DNA of 64,000 nt from SABI01 sp963678555 (GCA_963678555.2 OY782871.2:310001-374000), one strand, 5' to 3'; positions 25,855-34,907 are shown, numbered from the stretch's first letter. Numbers and translations are program-made. The notes: generated by a model from the sequence alone, not told the origin.

Positions 25855-26469
25855 AAAAGCTGTTCTGATAGGTGCGTACAATGTGACGAAGCGGCTGTCT
25901 CGTTCGGATGTGTCCTGATTCATCCATTCTCTGATGGGAACGGCAGAATCCATCGATACCTCATTCATCACATTCTGGCAAAGAGCGGATTCAATCCCCC
26001 GGGTCTGTTGTTCCCTGTTTCTGCTACGATGCTCCGTATGATAGCTGAGTATGAACAAGTCCTTCAGGGCTATTCTTCTGGTGTCATTCCTTTTATCAGA
26101 TGGAAAACAACACCTGATCATCATGTGGCTGTTGAGAATGAGACAATTGATTATTACCGATATTTCGATGCGACACCATTCGCAGAGTTCCTGTTCCGTT
26201 GTGTCCTTGATACCATTGAACACGACATACCGGAGGAAGGTGATTTTCTCATACGATATGACTCATTCCGAATGAGTGTTCAATCACAGGTCGATATGCC
26301 TGACAGAACCCTGAATCTTCTCTATAGAATGCTTGCCGGAAATATAGGGTATTTCTCGAAGCAGATGAGGGAAAGGGAGTTCAGCCTGCTCACTTCTGAA
26401 GAAATCGATCATATTGAATGCTCGTATACATCAGCATTTCTGCATTCCGATTCGTACCTGATGCGGTGA
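25855..26469 (+). pseudogene. Fic-family protein remnant
   Basis: The frame from 25855 encodes AAVSFGCVLIHPFSDGNGR followed by IHRYLIHHILAKSGF and LLFPVSATMLRMIAEYEQVL. This includes the full Fic active-site motif HPFxDGNGRxxR and the conserved region after it. An in-frame TGA stands at 25852, no start or N-terminal Fic domain can be found upstream, and the frame stops at 26469. Fic proteins transfer AMP to target proteins; this copy looks inactive because its 5' part is destroyed. Confidence 0.7.
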
Positions 26470-26626
26470 CTGTGATAGATACCCGGCGGTTCCTGGTTCA
26501 TGTTCATACGGAATTCATGTACTATACAAAGGATTATGACGACAGGGACACGGTCAGGCATAGGCTTGGTGTGTCCGAAAGGGTATTGACTCTCAAGCAG
26601 AGATGGTAAAGGCAGGGTGAATTCAA

Positions 26627-26983
26627 TTGGATTATGTTAAAGCGGCACATGTGAATGACTTCAGGGATAAGAGGATTGTGAGTGTTTCCATTCTGGGTAA
26701 AAAAGTTGGAATCATCAAAGATCGGGATGCAGAGTTCTATGCAATCGAAGTAGGTTGTAAGCATATGGGTGCCGATATCACCAAAGGTCATATCTCCGGT
26801 GATATCGCAACCTGTCCTCGTCATGGGTGGAAATTCAATCTGCGCACAGGAGAATGCCTAAACCATAACGCTCCGGTATTAAGAAGATACGGTCTGAACA
26901 TAGAGGGAGAAGTGATCCTGGTTACGACTCAGCCGTTACCACAGGAGGAAGAAGATGATCCTCTCCTGCATTTCTTTGACTGA
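26627..26983 (+). CDS. Rieske-type [2Fe-2S] ferredoxin-like protein
   Basis: 118 residues from a TTG (26627) with AGGGTG upstream; a GTG at 26651 is the alternative. The cluster motif is CKH-(about 16)-CPRHGWKFN, that is two Cys and two His in the Rieske pattern, followed by the family's LRTGEC turn. There is no signal peptide, so the protein is cytoplasmic. No oxygenase or reductase gene is adjacent; it may be a soluble electron carrier or part of an oxygen-defence system. The acidic tail (EEEDD) is unusual. Confidence 0.85.
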   Translation: MDYVKAAHVNDFRDKRIVSVSILGKKVGIIKDRDAEFYAIEVGCKHMGADITKGHISGDIATCPRHGWKFNLRTGECLNHNAPVLRRYGLNIEGEVILVTTQPLPQEEEDDPLLHFFD

Positions 26984-27054
26984 GGCTGCGAACCGATTCT
27001 GAAAGAGGTGATGAGGCCGACGCTGAACACACGATGAGTGATGGAACAGGAACC

Positions 27055-28884
27055 CTATTCCACCGTTACCGACTTGGCAAGGTTTCTCGGTTTATCAACG
27101 TCACAGCCCCTTTCGATGGCACAGTAGTAGGCGAATAGCTGCAGGGGGACGATGGCGAGGATCGGGACAAGGGCGTCGGGGGTGTCCGGAAGGAAGAGGG
27201 TCATGTCAGCCACATCCGTAAGTTCCCGGTGGGTGTCCTTCGCTATGGCCAGTACGACCGCTCCGCGTGCCTTCACTTCCCTGATGTTGCTGATCATCTT
27301 CTCCACCATGGGACTCTGGGTGCACAGCGCTGCCACGAAGGTATTATCTTCGATGAGTGCAATGGTTCCGTGTTTCAGCTCACCGGCGGGATATGCTTCA
27401 CTGTGGATGTAGGAGATCTCCTTCAGTTTCAGTGATCCTTCAAGGGCTATGTTGTAGTCGAAGCCGCGCCCGAGGAAGAAGATATCACGCCCGTGTGCAA
27501 ATCTTGCCGCCAGGGCTCTGATCTCCTCCCTGCGCTCAAGGATCGTTTCGATCTTATCAGGAATCTGCTCCAGTTCATTCAGGTACTGTTCAATCTCGAA
27601 AGGACTCATCGTTGCCCGTACGGTCGCAAGGTGTATAGCAAGGAGATGTATCACCGAAAGCTGTGCGATGTAGGCCTTCGTCGAGGCGACTGCTATCTCA
27701 GGGCCTGCCCAGGTGAAGATCACACTGTCGGCCTCACGGGCTATCGTAGAACCCACCGTATTGACGATGGCAAGCACCTTTGCTCCGCGCCGTTTCGCCT
27801 CCCTCATCGCTGCCAGAGTGTCGGCTGTCTCGCCCGACTGGCTGATCACGATGACAAGGGTGCGTGCATTGACGAGCGGCTCCCGGTAGCGGAACTCCGA
27901 GGCAAATTCGACCTCTACAGGGATTCCCGCCATGTGTTCAAATAGATACTTGGCGACCATTCCCGCATGGTACGCGGTCCCGCAGGCGGTGATGTAGATC
28001 TTGTGTATCTGCTCCAGATAGCTCCTGGCGGTGCACTCCCCGTCGAGAATGATCGATTCCCTGTTCTCGGCAATCCTGCTTCCTATCGTATTCCTGATCA
28101 CCACAGGCTGTTCCATCATCTCCTTGAGCATGAAGTGGTCCCAGCCTCCCTTCTCGGCGGCTTCGCTGTCCCAGGTTATCGTGGTTTTTTCAACCGTCAC
28201 CGGCCTTCCATCCCTGTCGTGGATCGAGACCCCGTCCTGGCGGACGATGCCGATCTGACCATCTTCAAGGAAGCGGAACTCTCTCGTGTAGGGCAGCAGT
28301 GCGGTCACGTCGCTTGCGAGGAACATCTCACTTTCCCCTTCACCGATCACCAGAGGAGAATCCTTTCTGGCTACAGCGATTTCATCGGGATGCGCGTGGT
28401 GCATCAGGGCTAGGGCGTAGGAACCCCTTAGTCTCCTTACGACCTCTCTCATCGTGTCCAGGAGATTGCCGTTCCAGAGTGTGTTTGCCAGAAGCGCGAC
28501 CACTTCGGTGTCAGTGTCGGTCTCGCAGAGGATATCTCTCTCTTTGAGCCAGGACCTGATCTCGAGGTAGTTTTCGATGATGCCGTTGTGAACGACCGCG
28601 GTGTGGTGACACACATCGGTGTGTGGATGAGCGTTCAGCTGACTCGGAGAGCCGTGAGTCGCCCATCTGGTGTGGGCTATGCCTCTGGTTCCTTCCGGCT
28701 TAGTCTCTTCCAGGAGTGATTCAAGGACGCTGATGCGTCCAGCCTCTTTCAGGACGGTCAGAGCCTGCCCGGTATGAATTGCAACGCCGGCAGAGTCATA
28801 GCCTCGATACTCAAGTCTCTTCAGCCCGTCAATGAGAATGTCAGTGGCATTCTTCGTCCCAAGGTATCCTACTATTCCACACAT
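27055..28884 (-). CDS. glmS: Glutamine-fructose-6-phosphate aminotransferase (isomerising)
   Basis: 609 residues from the ATG at 28884. This start is required because the glutaminase nucleophile Cys must follow the initiator Met (MCGIVGYLG); no good ribosome binding site is seen. The N-terminal class-II amidotransferase domain has EYRGYDSAGVA and HTRWATHG. The C-terminal half has two SIS domains (ISQSGETADTLAAM; FLGRGFDYNIALEGSLKLKE) and ends in PRNLAKSVTVE as the family does. It supplies glucosamine-6-phosphate for cell-wall synthesis. No glmS ribozyme structure is evident in the short upstream gap. Confidence 0.97.
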   Translation of the reverse strand: MCGIVGYLGTKNATDILIDGLKRLEYRGYDSAGVAIHTGQALTVLKEAGRISVLESLLEETKPEGTRGIAHTRWATHGSPSQLNAHPHTDVCHHTAVVHNGIIENYLEIRSWLKERDILCETDTDTEVVALLANTLWNGNLLDTMREVVRRLRGSYALALMHHAHPDEIAVARKDSPLVIGEGESEMFLASDVTALLPYTREFRFLEDGQIGIVRQDGVSIHDRDGRPVTVEKTTITWDSEAAEKGGWDHFMLKEMMEQPVVIRNTIGSRIAENRESIILDGECTARSYLEQIHKIYITACGTAYHAGMVAKYLFEHMAGIPVEVEFASEFRYREPLVNARTLVIVISQSGETADTLAAMREAKRRGAKVLAIVNTVGSTIAREADSVIFTWAGPEIAVASTKAYIAQLSVIHLLAIHLATVRATMSPFEIEQYLNELEQIPDKIETILERREEIRALAARFAHGRDIFFLGRGFDYNIALEGSLKLKEISYIHSEAYPAGELKHGTIALIEDNTFVAALCTQSPMVEKMISNIREVKARGAVVLAIAKDTHRELTDVADMTLFLPDTPDALVPILAIVPLQLFAYYCAIERGCDVDKPRNLAKSVTVE

Positions 28885-28961
28885 GAAGGTATCATAGAGG
28901 GGGCTTCTCATTGTGTCAATGTGCCTCGGCCTGACTGGTGCAGCCTCGTATGATTCCGGTA

Positions 28962-30560
28962 TCAGAGGGATGGCGTGGGGGGTGCGGGTGCGGTAAGGGC
29001 CGGTTTCTGTCGTTTTAGAAATGCTGCAAGGTGCCGGTCAAGGTCGAACAGATGCCGGATAATGAGGTCCTCGATCAGGAAGAAGTGGAAATTCTCGTAG
29101 AATCCCCGTTCAATCTCTGAGAAGGCTTCAAGAGATTGTTCCAGAAGCTGTTGATGCATCTTCATATGCTGAGTCCTCTGCGGGTAGTCATAGCGGTTCA
29201 TCAACTCTTCTTCATGGGTGAAATGGGCCTGCAGGATCTCTTTGAGAGCGTGCTTTGACTGATTCAGCTTGGTCGGGCTTTCAGGCCTGCGAAGGATGCG
29301 GGATGCGATGGCGATCAGTCGCCGATGTTCTTCATCCACCTCCCGGTACCCGGTCTCATACTCTTTCTTCCAGTGCAGATGCGTATCATGTGCATCGATG
29401 GCAGATATCCACATACACTGTTCCACTCTGTTCCTACCGTTCCTCTTCGCCCGGTAGAGGGCTCGGTCTGTCCGTCTGAACCACAGACTCTTCGATCCGA
29501 GTTTCAGCCACTGTGCAACACCGAAACTCACCGTCACCCTGATATCGTTCACGAACGTGAAACTCTCGATACGTGCCCTGAGTGCCTCAGCAACCGTGGC
29601 CGCTTCCTTCTGGACGGATTCCGGCATCAGGATGGCAAATTCTTCTCCACCCCACCTGGCAGCAAAGTCAGTGCTTCGCACCACAATCGAGATTATCCCG
29701 GCAATCTGTGAAAGGATCTGGTCTCCCACACTGTGTCCGTATTCATCATTGATAGACTTGAAATGGTCGATGTCAATCAGGATCAGACTGAGGGGGGAGG
29801 CGTACCGTCTGCTTCTCTCTATTTCCACAGAGAGTGAGTAATCGAAACTCCTCCTGTTGTACAGGCCTGTAAGATGGTCAATATGCTTCTGGTTCTTCTG
29901 GATGTTCATGGCAGCGATCACAACGAACATGATGGAAAAAGGCCACACGACGGAGATGCCGTAGATCAGGATCTGAATGCCCCCTGTCAGTATGATGATG
30001 GCAGGGAAGACGAGGAGAGTCCTGATTGTTTTCGTGTGATGGCGTTTTTCTCCTGACATGATAAAGAGGACTCCCAGGAGCGTGAGGAGGAACAGAAGTA
30101 TGATAAAGACAAAGAACCCCGTCGATCTGACGTACGCATTATGTTCATCTATCCGGTAGAGAAGTCCTGTCCAGGGTGCAGATGCCGACACAAGGATGAT
30201 GGCAATGTGCATCGGGATGATGTATTTCAGGATACTCCTGATTCTGCGTATGCTGCCGTTCATGTGGTAGTTCGCATACAGCAGATAGATAGATGAAGGA
30301 GCGAAGAGCAGTGAGAAATAGAGGAAGTAGATGAAGGTATGTACTGAACGATTCACCGATTCGGGCCAGAATGTGACGACCTTTCTGAGCGTCTCCAGGA
30401 GGAGCAGGAGCAAGATGGAGAGACTCATATAGGAGAAGATCACCATGTCAGGTGTTGTCGTGGGTTTGAAGCGGAAGGAAGGCCTCCCAAGATAGATCTG
30501 AGTGATGATGATGAGAATGGCAGGAAGGATATTGATGGAAATACAGTTCAAGTGAAGCAT
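28962..30560 (-). CDS. Membrane diguanylate cyclase with C-terminal hemerythrin domain
   Basis: 532 residues from ATG 30560 (a GTG at 30596 is possible; neither has a clear Shine-Dalgarno sequence). Residues to about 215 form seven or so membrane helices. A GGDEF domain follows with DHLTGLYNRRSFD, IDIDHFKSINDEYGH and the active-site RWGGEEFAIL. RSTD five residues before GGEEF is an intact inhibitory I-site. The last ~130 residues are a bacteriohemerythrin: HWKKEYETGYREVDEEHRRL, HFTHEEELM, HMKMHQQLL and IIRHLFDLD supply the His/Glu/Asp di-iron ligands. Inference: the protein makes c-di-GMP in response to oxygen or iron/redox state. Confidence 0.92.
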   Translation of the reverse strand: MLHLNCISINILPAILIIITQIYLGRPSFRFKPTTTPDMVIFSYMSLSILLLLLLETLRKVVTFWPESVNRSVHTFIYFLYFSLLFAPSSIYLLYANYHMNGSIRRIRSILKYIIPMHIAIILVSASAPWTGLLYRIDEHNAYVRSTGFFVFIILLFLLTLLGVLFIMSGEKRHHTKTIRTLLVFPAIIILTGGIQILIYGISVVWPFSIMFVVIAAMNIQKNQKHIDHLTGLYNRRSFDYSLSVEIERSRRYASPLSLILIDIDHFKSINDEYGHSVGDQILSQIAGIISIVVRSTDFAARWGGEEFAILMPESVQKEAATVAEALRARIESFTFVNDIRVTVSFGVAQWLKLGSKSLWFRRTDRALYRAKRNGRNRVEQCMWISAIDAHDTHLHWKKEYETGYREVDEEHRRLIAIASRILRRPESPTKLNQSKHALKEILQAHFTHEEELMNRYDYPQRTQHMKMHQQLLEQSLEAFSEIERGFYENFHFFLIEDLIIRHLFDLDRHLAAFLKRQKPALTAPAPPTPSL

Positions 30561-30640
30561 TGAAGGAAGTATAGACGATTGAGCACACTCTGTCACGGAA
30601 TGACGGGTCCTTGTAAGGATATTCCTACAAAGGGGAAGGG

Positions 30641-30679
30641 GGCTTTGTTCAGTATATGAACAAAGCCGGTGATACCGGC
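30641..30679. terminator. Two adjacent stem-loops downstream of the DUF1207-like gene
   Basis: GGCTTTGTTCA (30641-30651) pairs perfectly with TGAACAAAGCC (30657-30667) around loop GTATA. Next to it GCCGGT-GAT-ACCGGC (30665-30679) forms a second hairpin sharing GCC. They lie between two minus-strand genes and probably end or protect the upstream transcript. No strong U-run is seen. Confidence 0.5.
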
Positions 30680-30738
30680 TCCAGAGCTGCCCCGATTTCT
30701 CCTGTATGGCAGGCCTGTGCCGGTATCAAACCCTGTTG

Positions 30739-31713
30739 TTATACGTCGATCGTGAATACGATTCCCGTATAGCGCTCCCGGGTGTAGATGAAGTTGTTGA
30801 TCGTCGACTGACCGTCATAGTAGATCAGTGAAAGTCTCATCCCGGCACCCGGCATCTCGGTTTCAGGGAATATGTACCCGATCCTGCCGCTCAGGTTCGG
30901 CGTGTAGCCGGTCATCTGCCAGGCACTCACCTGTGCTGCGAGATAGACTGACCCCGCATTGTGATTCTTCAGAAGCTGATGGGTTACTTCGAAGCCCACC
31001 TGATACCAGAGGTACGCGTAGTAGGCGGGAGTGGTGTGCCGGTCGGTCAGAATATCTTCCCCGAGGAGAATCGGTGCGTAGTCCCCGTATATCATGACCG
31101 AGGTACGGCTCTGCGGATTGAAGATCTCCATTGGGTACAGAGCGACCGAGAAGACAAAGTCATCTCTCACCAGAGTCGACATGTTCATATTGAGAGTGAT
31201 GTCGAAATCCACGTAGGGGTTACCGTCAAAATTATCATCATATTCATCACCGTAGTGACTGCAGTAGTGGTGGCGTGATGCTCTGAAAGTGATCCAGTCG
31301 AAAGGTTTGAGTGATAGGCTGAAGTAGTATACTCCATCGAACCCGATCATGTCGTTTCCGTTCGCGTTCATATAGAAGGGAGTCATGAACCCCAGTTCCG
31401 CTTCTATTCCGAGGGATGGATCAAAGGAGGGGGAAAAACGGAAGAAGTTGAATCTCAGTCCCAGGGCAACATCGGATCTTGATCCCTCTCCGAGTTCATC
31501 AGGATAGGCCTCACTGATGGAGAGGAACTTGAAGCCGAGTTCGGTTCGCACAGCGAACGGGTCGCTGAGGTAGGTGGGGAACAGGTAATCATCGGGAAGT
31601 CCCGTGTAACTCAGAGGCAGAGGGCCGAGTCTGATCGGCTGGTTGCTGGGAGTCCAGGACCACAGGGGAAGGAGCAGGGAGAGAAACAGAAGGGTGAGCA
31701 TGAGTTTTTTCAC
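30739..31713 (-). CDS. Outer-membrane beta-barrel-like protein (DUF1207-like)
   Basis: 324 residues with a cleavable signal peptide (KKLMLTLLFLSLLLPLWSW). The mature protein is rich in alternating hydrophobic/aromatic strands and ends in a strand closing with hydrophobic residues (YTGIVFTIDV), as in outer-membrane barrels. The segment FRASRHHYCSHYGDEY resembles the conserved HxSSHLGDEY motif of DUF1207. Its start overlaps the stop of the kelch-like lipoprotein gene (ATGA), so the two are coupled and probably work together at the cell surface. Function unknown. Confidence 0.65.
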   Translation of the reverse strand: MKKLMLTLLFLSLLLPLWSWTPSNQPIRLGPLPLSYTGLPDDYLFPTYLSDPFAVRTELGFKFLSISEAYPDELGEGSRSDVALGLRFNFFRFSPSFDPSLGIEAELGFMTPFYMNANGNDMIGFDGVYYFSLSLKPFDWITFRASRHHYCSHYGDEYDDNFDGNPYVDFDITLNMNMSTLVRDDFVFSVALYPMEIFNPQSRTSVMIYGDYAPILLGEDILTDRHTTPAYYAYLWYQVGFEVTHQLLKNHNAGSVYLAAQVSAWQMTGYTPNLSGRIGYIFPETEMPGAGMRLSLIYYDGQSTINNFIYTRERYTGIVFTIDV

Positions 31714-32828
31714 AGTACACCTCCCAGAGTTCCACGGTAGACATCGTTCTCAGGGCCGTTGTCCCCGAGGCCTCCGATAACGAACAGGTACTCAATCCCG
31801 TCTATCTCCTGCACGGCTGTGCTGTAACTGTAGCGGGGCGGCAGGGGAGGTCCCAGAGAGTCGGTATGCCAGGAGGAGCCTGTATACATCTCGAGTGAAT
31901 AGGTCGATGAATCCCGGCTGAAGCGGTAACTCGAATTTGCTCTCCCGCTGAGATTGATCATCGTATCATCGAGAAAAGAGAGTGAGAATTCCGCCCTCAT
32001 GCCGGTCTTCCACCTTGGACTCGCACCCTGTGTCCATACGGGACTTGCTGCAGAGGGGTCGTAGGTCCACAGTGCCTCCCAGCCGGGTCCCCATGAGGGG
32101 TCGATTGAACCGCTGTTGTCAGGGTCGATATCCTCGTACGAGCCTCCCATCAGGTAGATGACTCCCTCCTCATCGCTGACGGCGGCGAAGGCCGCCCTCC
32201 TGCCGGGCAGTGTACCGTCAGTCACCTGAGTCCAGGTCACCCCGTCAGTGGATTTCCACATATCATCGTAGTAGGTGATACCGTCCTTCATTCCTCCGAA
32301 GAGGTACAGCGTATCCCCGCTTGCAACCATCGCATGGTTCATCCGTTCTCCCCAAGCGGCTGACCCGGTAAGCTGTTCCCACACTGCTCCGTCACTGCTG
32401 CGCCATACATCTCTGCAGTAACCGCGTTCTCCGGTCTCTCCATCGACAGCGAAGCCTCCGCTGAGGTAGATATATCCATCAAGAACCGCTACGGCATGGC
32501 CTCGTCTGCCCTTCCAGGGAGCATCATCGGTGACCAGAGTCCACTCGGAGCCGTCGGTACTTGACCACACATCCTCACGGTAGCCGTCTTCCTGGCCTCT
32601 CTGGGTGGGGTCATACCCACCTATGACCCACAGCGTATCATTGAAGGTGATACTTGCATGATCATATCGCCTCGAGAAGGGAGTTGTATCGATAACCTTG
32701 ACCCAGGTCATCGACCCGTCATAGGGGGCCAGTGCCTCCTCCTCGTAGCTATGGAAGGGAGGGATCTCACAGCTGAAAAGCACAAGCAGAAACACAGACA
32801 GAATGAGTAGTCTACCTCGGTTCATCAT
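31710..32828 (-). CDS. Kelch-like beta-propeller lipoprotein
   Basis: 372 residues. The lipobox LFSC gives lipid-modified Cys19 or so. The mature part consists of about five repeats of roughly 55 residues with the kelch pattern: a hydrophobic strand, IGG/SGG/FGG/MGG, then a DVW-x-SxDG-x-W motif (EDVWSSTDGSEWT, RDVWRSSDGAVWE, DDMWKSTDGVTWT). This predicts a beta-propeller on the cell envelope, suitable for binding glycans or proteins. It overlaps the DUF1207-like gene by 4 bp. No catalytic residues are recognised. Confidence 0.8.
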   Translation of the reverse strand: MMNRGRLLILSVFLLVLFSCEIPPFHSYEEEALAPYDGSMTWVKVIDTTPFSRRYDHASITFNDTLWVIGGYDPTQRGQEDGYREDVWSSTDGSEWTLVTDDAPWKGRRGHAVAVLDGYIYLSGGFAVDGETGERGYCRDVWRSSDGAVWEQLTGSAAWGERMNHAMVASGDTLYLFGGMKDGITYYDDMWKSTDGVTWTQVTDGTLPGRRAAFAAVSDEEGVIYLMGGSYEDIDPDNSGSIDPSWGPGWEALWTYDPSAASPVWTQGASPRWKTGMRAEFSLSFLDDTMINLSGRANSSYRFSRDSSTYSLEMYTGSSWHTDSLGPPLPPRYSYSTAVQEIDGIEYLFVIGGLGDNGPENDVYRGTLGGVL

Positions 32829-33017
32829 GCAGCTCCTTTCTGAATTACCGTATGACAGAGAAATACAGGCTCTTTATGAGATATTCTGTTTCACTGATCG
32901 TAGATCAGTATACGGGTATATCAGGTGTATGGCTATACTCTACAGGAAAAGTGAGAGAATCAAGAGAGCAGGTCTGCGTACTCTCCCTTCCTGACAGCGG
33001 GTATCTGAGGGTGACCG

Positions 33018-33935
33018 TCACTGGTTGTGTGGGATCAGGGTGTCCCTCTCACGCAGTGAACGTATGATTCTGATTGTGCCGATACCCGCGAGAACGAAGA
33101 AGGCAGGAATGATGAAGACAGCGGGGATGAGGCTGTAGCCTGTGATGCCCATTGCGACGATCTTCGCACTGAGCGCCAGCATCTGAAGTGACAGGAAGAC
33201 GGTGAATACTGAAGCATACAGATAGCCTGATGGTTGTCTCTTCAGAACAAGGAGCGCGGATACGACAGCGAGTGGAAGGAGAAGACTTAAATCCATTCCC
33301 TGCACAATGAGGGTCGTGTAGTGTTCCACCTGAAGGGGGTAGACGGTACCGTCGAGAAGGGGAGGCAGCACAACGGAGAGCCACAGCAGAGCTATGGCTG
33401 AAGCGTTGACCAGAAGAGTCGTGCCGATATACCTGCGTGGGTAGTACCGTGCCGACCGATCGAACAGAGCTGATCTGTCTATCCGCTGAAGGGACAGGAG
33501 GAGGGCGAAGAAGGAAGTCCCTGTGATACAGACATAGAGAAGAAAGAGAAACGAGTACATCGCCATAAGCAGATAGAACAGGTACTGGATGAACAGATAG
33601 GCCAGTAGTCCGGTACGGACGATCTGCAGGGAGAGCCGGCTCCCAGATCCGCGTGAGGTGATGGTGATGGTGATGAGGGCAAGAAGGGGAAGGACAGCAG
33701 CCAGAGTGAACCAGTCCTGTGCGATGCCCTGGATAGCGACCTCCGTACTCATGTGCTGATAGACTCCCTGTCCGTAGACCGGTATCTCCTCACCGCGGAT
33801 CGATGTGTGGGTGAAGGCACCCGGCCCTGCATCAGAGAGTATGCCGACACCGGCCGCAGCGGCGGAAGCGGCAATGATGAGAACACTAAGGATGCCGATA
33901 ACCCTCTCGCTGGTGTGATGTGTGTTCTCCTGCAT
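33018..33935 (-). CDS. Multi-pass membrane protein of unknown function
   Basis: 305 residues with about eight predicted membrane helices; the first hydrophobic segment (residues 12-32) is followed by an external loop of about 40 residues containing EEIPVYGQGVYQHMSTE. It starts 25 bp after the TetR gene on the same strand and is likely co-transcribed with and controlled by it. No family could be recognised. Such TetR/membrane pairs are often efflux or stress-response units, but nothing in the sequence shows transport. Confidence 0.7.
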   Translation of the reverse strand: MQENTHHTSERVIGILSVLIIAASAAAAGVGILSDAGPGAFTHTSIRGEEIPVYGQGVYQHMSTEVAIQGIAQDWFTLAAVLPLLALITITITSRGSGSRLSLQIVRTGLLAYLFIQYLFYLLMAMYSFLFLLYVCITGTSFFALLLSLQRIDRSALFDRSARYYPRRYIGTTLLVNASAIALLWLSVVLPPLLDGTVYPLQVEHYTTLIVQGMDLSLLLPLAVVSALLVLKRQPSGYLYASVFTVFLSLQMLALSAKIVAMGITGYSLIPAVFIIPAFFVLAGIGTIRIIRSLRERDTLIPHNQ

Positions 33936-33960
33936 GGTACACTCCTTTTCGTGCCGGTTC

Positions 33961-34560
33961 TCAGATTCTCCGGAACCCTGTGAGCCCTGTGAGCAGCAGA
34001 TCGGCTGCTGTTGCTATTCTGTGTTCGCTTTCCTCTCCCGAAAGAGCATGAGAGGTATGATCGTGAACAAGGCTGAGAGCGATACCTCTCAGTGCGGAGA
34101 GAAATACGGCACGGAGAGTCTCGATGTCTTCACTGATGCCTGTGCTGTCGGCAAGCAGTGCTGCCGCCTGCTGTTCCACCTTCCTCTGATAGGTCCCGGG
34201 AACATGGCCGGGAGTGCTGATAAGCTGGATGAGGACACGGTAGGCCTGGGGATGGGCCAGAGCCATACTGAGGTGACCCTCGATCTGGTTCCTGATGGCC
34301 TCCTGTGCTGACAGTGAGGGCGAAGGGGCTTTCATCTTCTCCCAGGTGATCCTGAATCTCTGTTCAACGAGCGTCTCCAGCACCTCCTGCTTGTCACGGA
34401 AATAGAGGTAGACGGTTCGTGGAGAGTACTCGATCCTCTCCGCCAGAGCCCTGATCGTCAGGTGCTCCACACCGCGTTCACTGATGATCTGTTCTGTTGC
34501 CTTCAGGATCATTTCCTTCAGTTGCTGACGTTCCCGTTCCTTTCGCTCTTCGATACTCAT
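33961..34560 (-). CDS. TetR/AcrR-family transcriptional regulator
   Basis: 199 residues from ATG 34560; an upstream ATG at 34578 falls inside the promoter and is rejected. The N-terminal helix-turn-helix reads ATEQIISERGVEHLTIRALAERIEYSPRTVYLYFRDKQEVLE. The C-terminal half resembles WHG-type TetR ligand domains. The mRNA appears leaderless. A 13-bp palindrome between its own -35 and -10 boxes indicates autorepression. It is followed by the membrane-protein gene, its probable target. Confidence 0.9.
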   Translation of the reverse strand: MSIEERKERERQQLKEMILKATEQIISERGVEHLTIRALAERIEYSPRTVYLYFRDKQEVLETLVEQRFRITWEKMKAPSPSLSAQEAIRNQIEGHLSMALAHPQAYRVLIQLISTPGHVPGTYQRKVEQQAAALLADSTGISEDIETLRAVFLSALRGIALSLVHDHTSHALSGEESEHRIATAADLLLTGLTGFRRI

Positions 34561-34567
34561 TGTATAT

Positions 34568-34596
34568 AAAATAAACATTGTTTACCATGCTGTCAA
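34568..34596 (-). promoter_or_regulatory. tetR promoter with palindromic operator, leaderless start
   Basis: On the minus strand TTGACA (34596-34591), 17 bp, TATTTT (34573-34568), then 7 bp to the ATG. The perfect palindrome TAAACATTGTTTA (34572-34584) lies in the spacer and overlaps the -10 box, where a bound repressor would exclude RNA polymerase. Confidence 0.65.
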
Positions 34597-34765
34597 GACT
34601 TTTGACAGGAGGGTAAGGGCTCCTCTGAGAAACTGGTCTGGTTCGTGACAGGAATGGTATACCGAGAGCCATCCGGAACATTGATATACGGCGTAAGACA
34701 CAGTGGAAGGGTACAGACTGGTGTGGTGGCACTGCTCCGTCTGTACCGGTTTCGAACGTCCTGTC

Positions 34766-34781
34766 ATGGAATCGATTCCAT
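34766..34781. promoter_or_regulatory. 16-bp perfect palindrome upstream of the GH4 operon promoter
   Basis: ATGGAATCGATTCCAT, with the central CG of LacI/GalR-family operators, ends 16 bp before the -35 box of the operon. It resembles the TGNAANCGNTTNCA catabolite-repression type of site. It could bind the LacI protein of this cluster or a global LacI-type regulator. Confidence 0.55.
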
Positions 34782-34797
34782 TTTTTGAAAGTTTTTC

Positions 34798-34851
34798 TTG
34801 ACAACCGCCACGGGTGTGGTAGTGTTGATGTAAAGGTGTTACGTAACACCT
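34798..34851 (+). promoter_or_regulatory. GH4 operon promoter and LacI-type operator
   Basis: TTGACA (34798-34803) and TAGTGT (34820-34825, 16-bp spacer) are followed by the perfect 18-bp palindrome AGGTGTTACGTAACACCT (34834-34851), centred on CG. Its position over the transcription start is that of a repressor site. The LacI-family gene at the end of this cluster is the likely binder. Confidence 0.7.
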
Positions 34852-34907
34852 AACTCAGAAAATGCAAACAGTACCGGGCAGTTGAGCCCGTACTAAGGAG
34901 GTTTAGC

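Noticed and set aside
25421..25927. 168-codon minus-strand frame upstream of ackA
   Set aside because: No domain, irregular composition, and it overlaps the 5' end of the Fic remnant on the other strand.
27055..28961. glmS ribozyme or GlcN6P-responsive element upstream of glmS
   Set aside because: The upstream gap is only about 80 bp and lacks the conserved core; that ribozyme is mainly known from Firmicutes.
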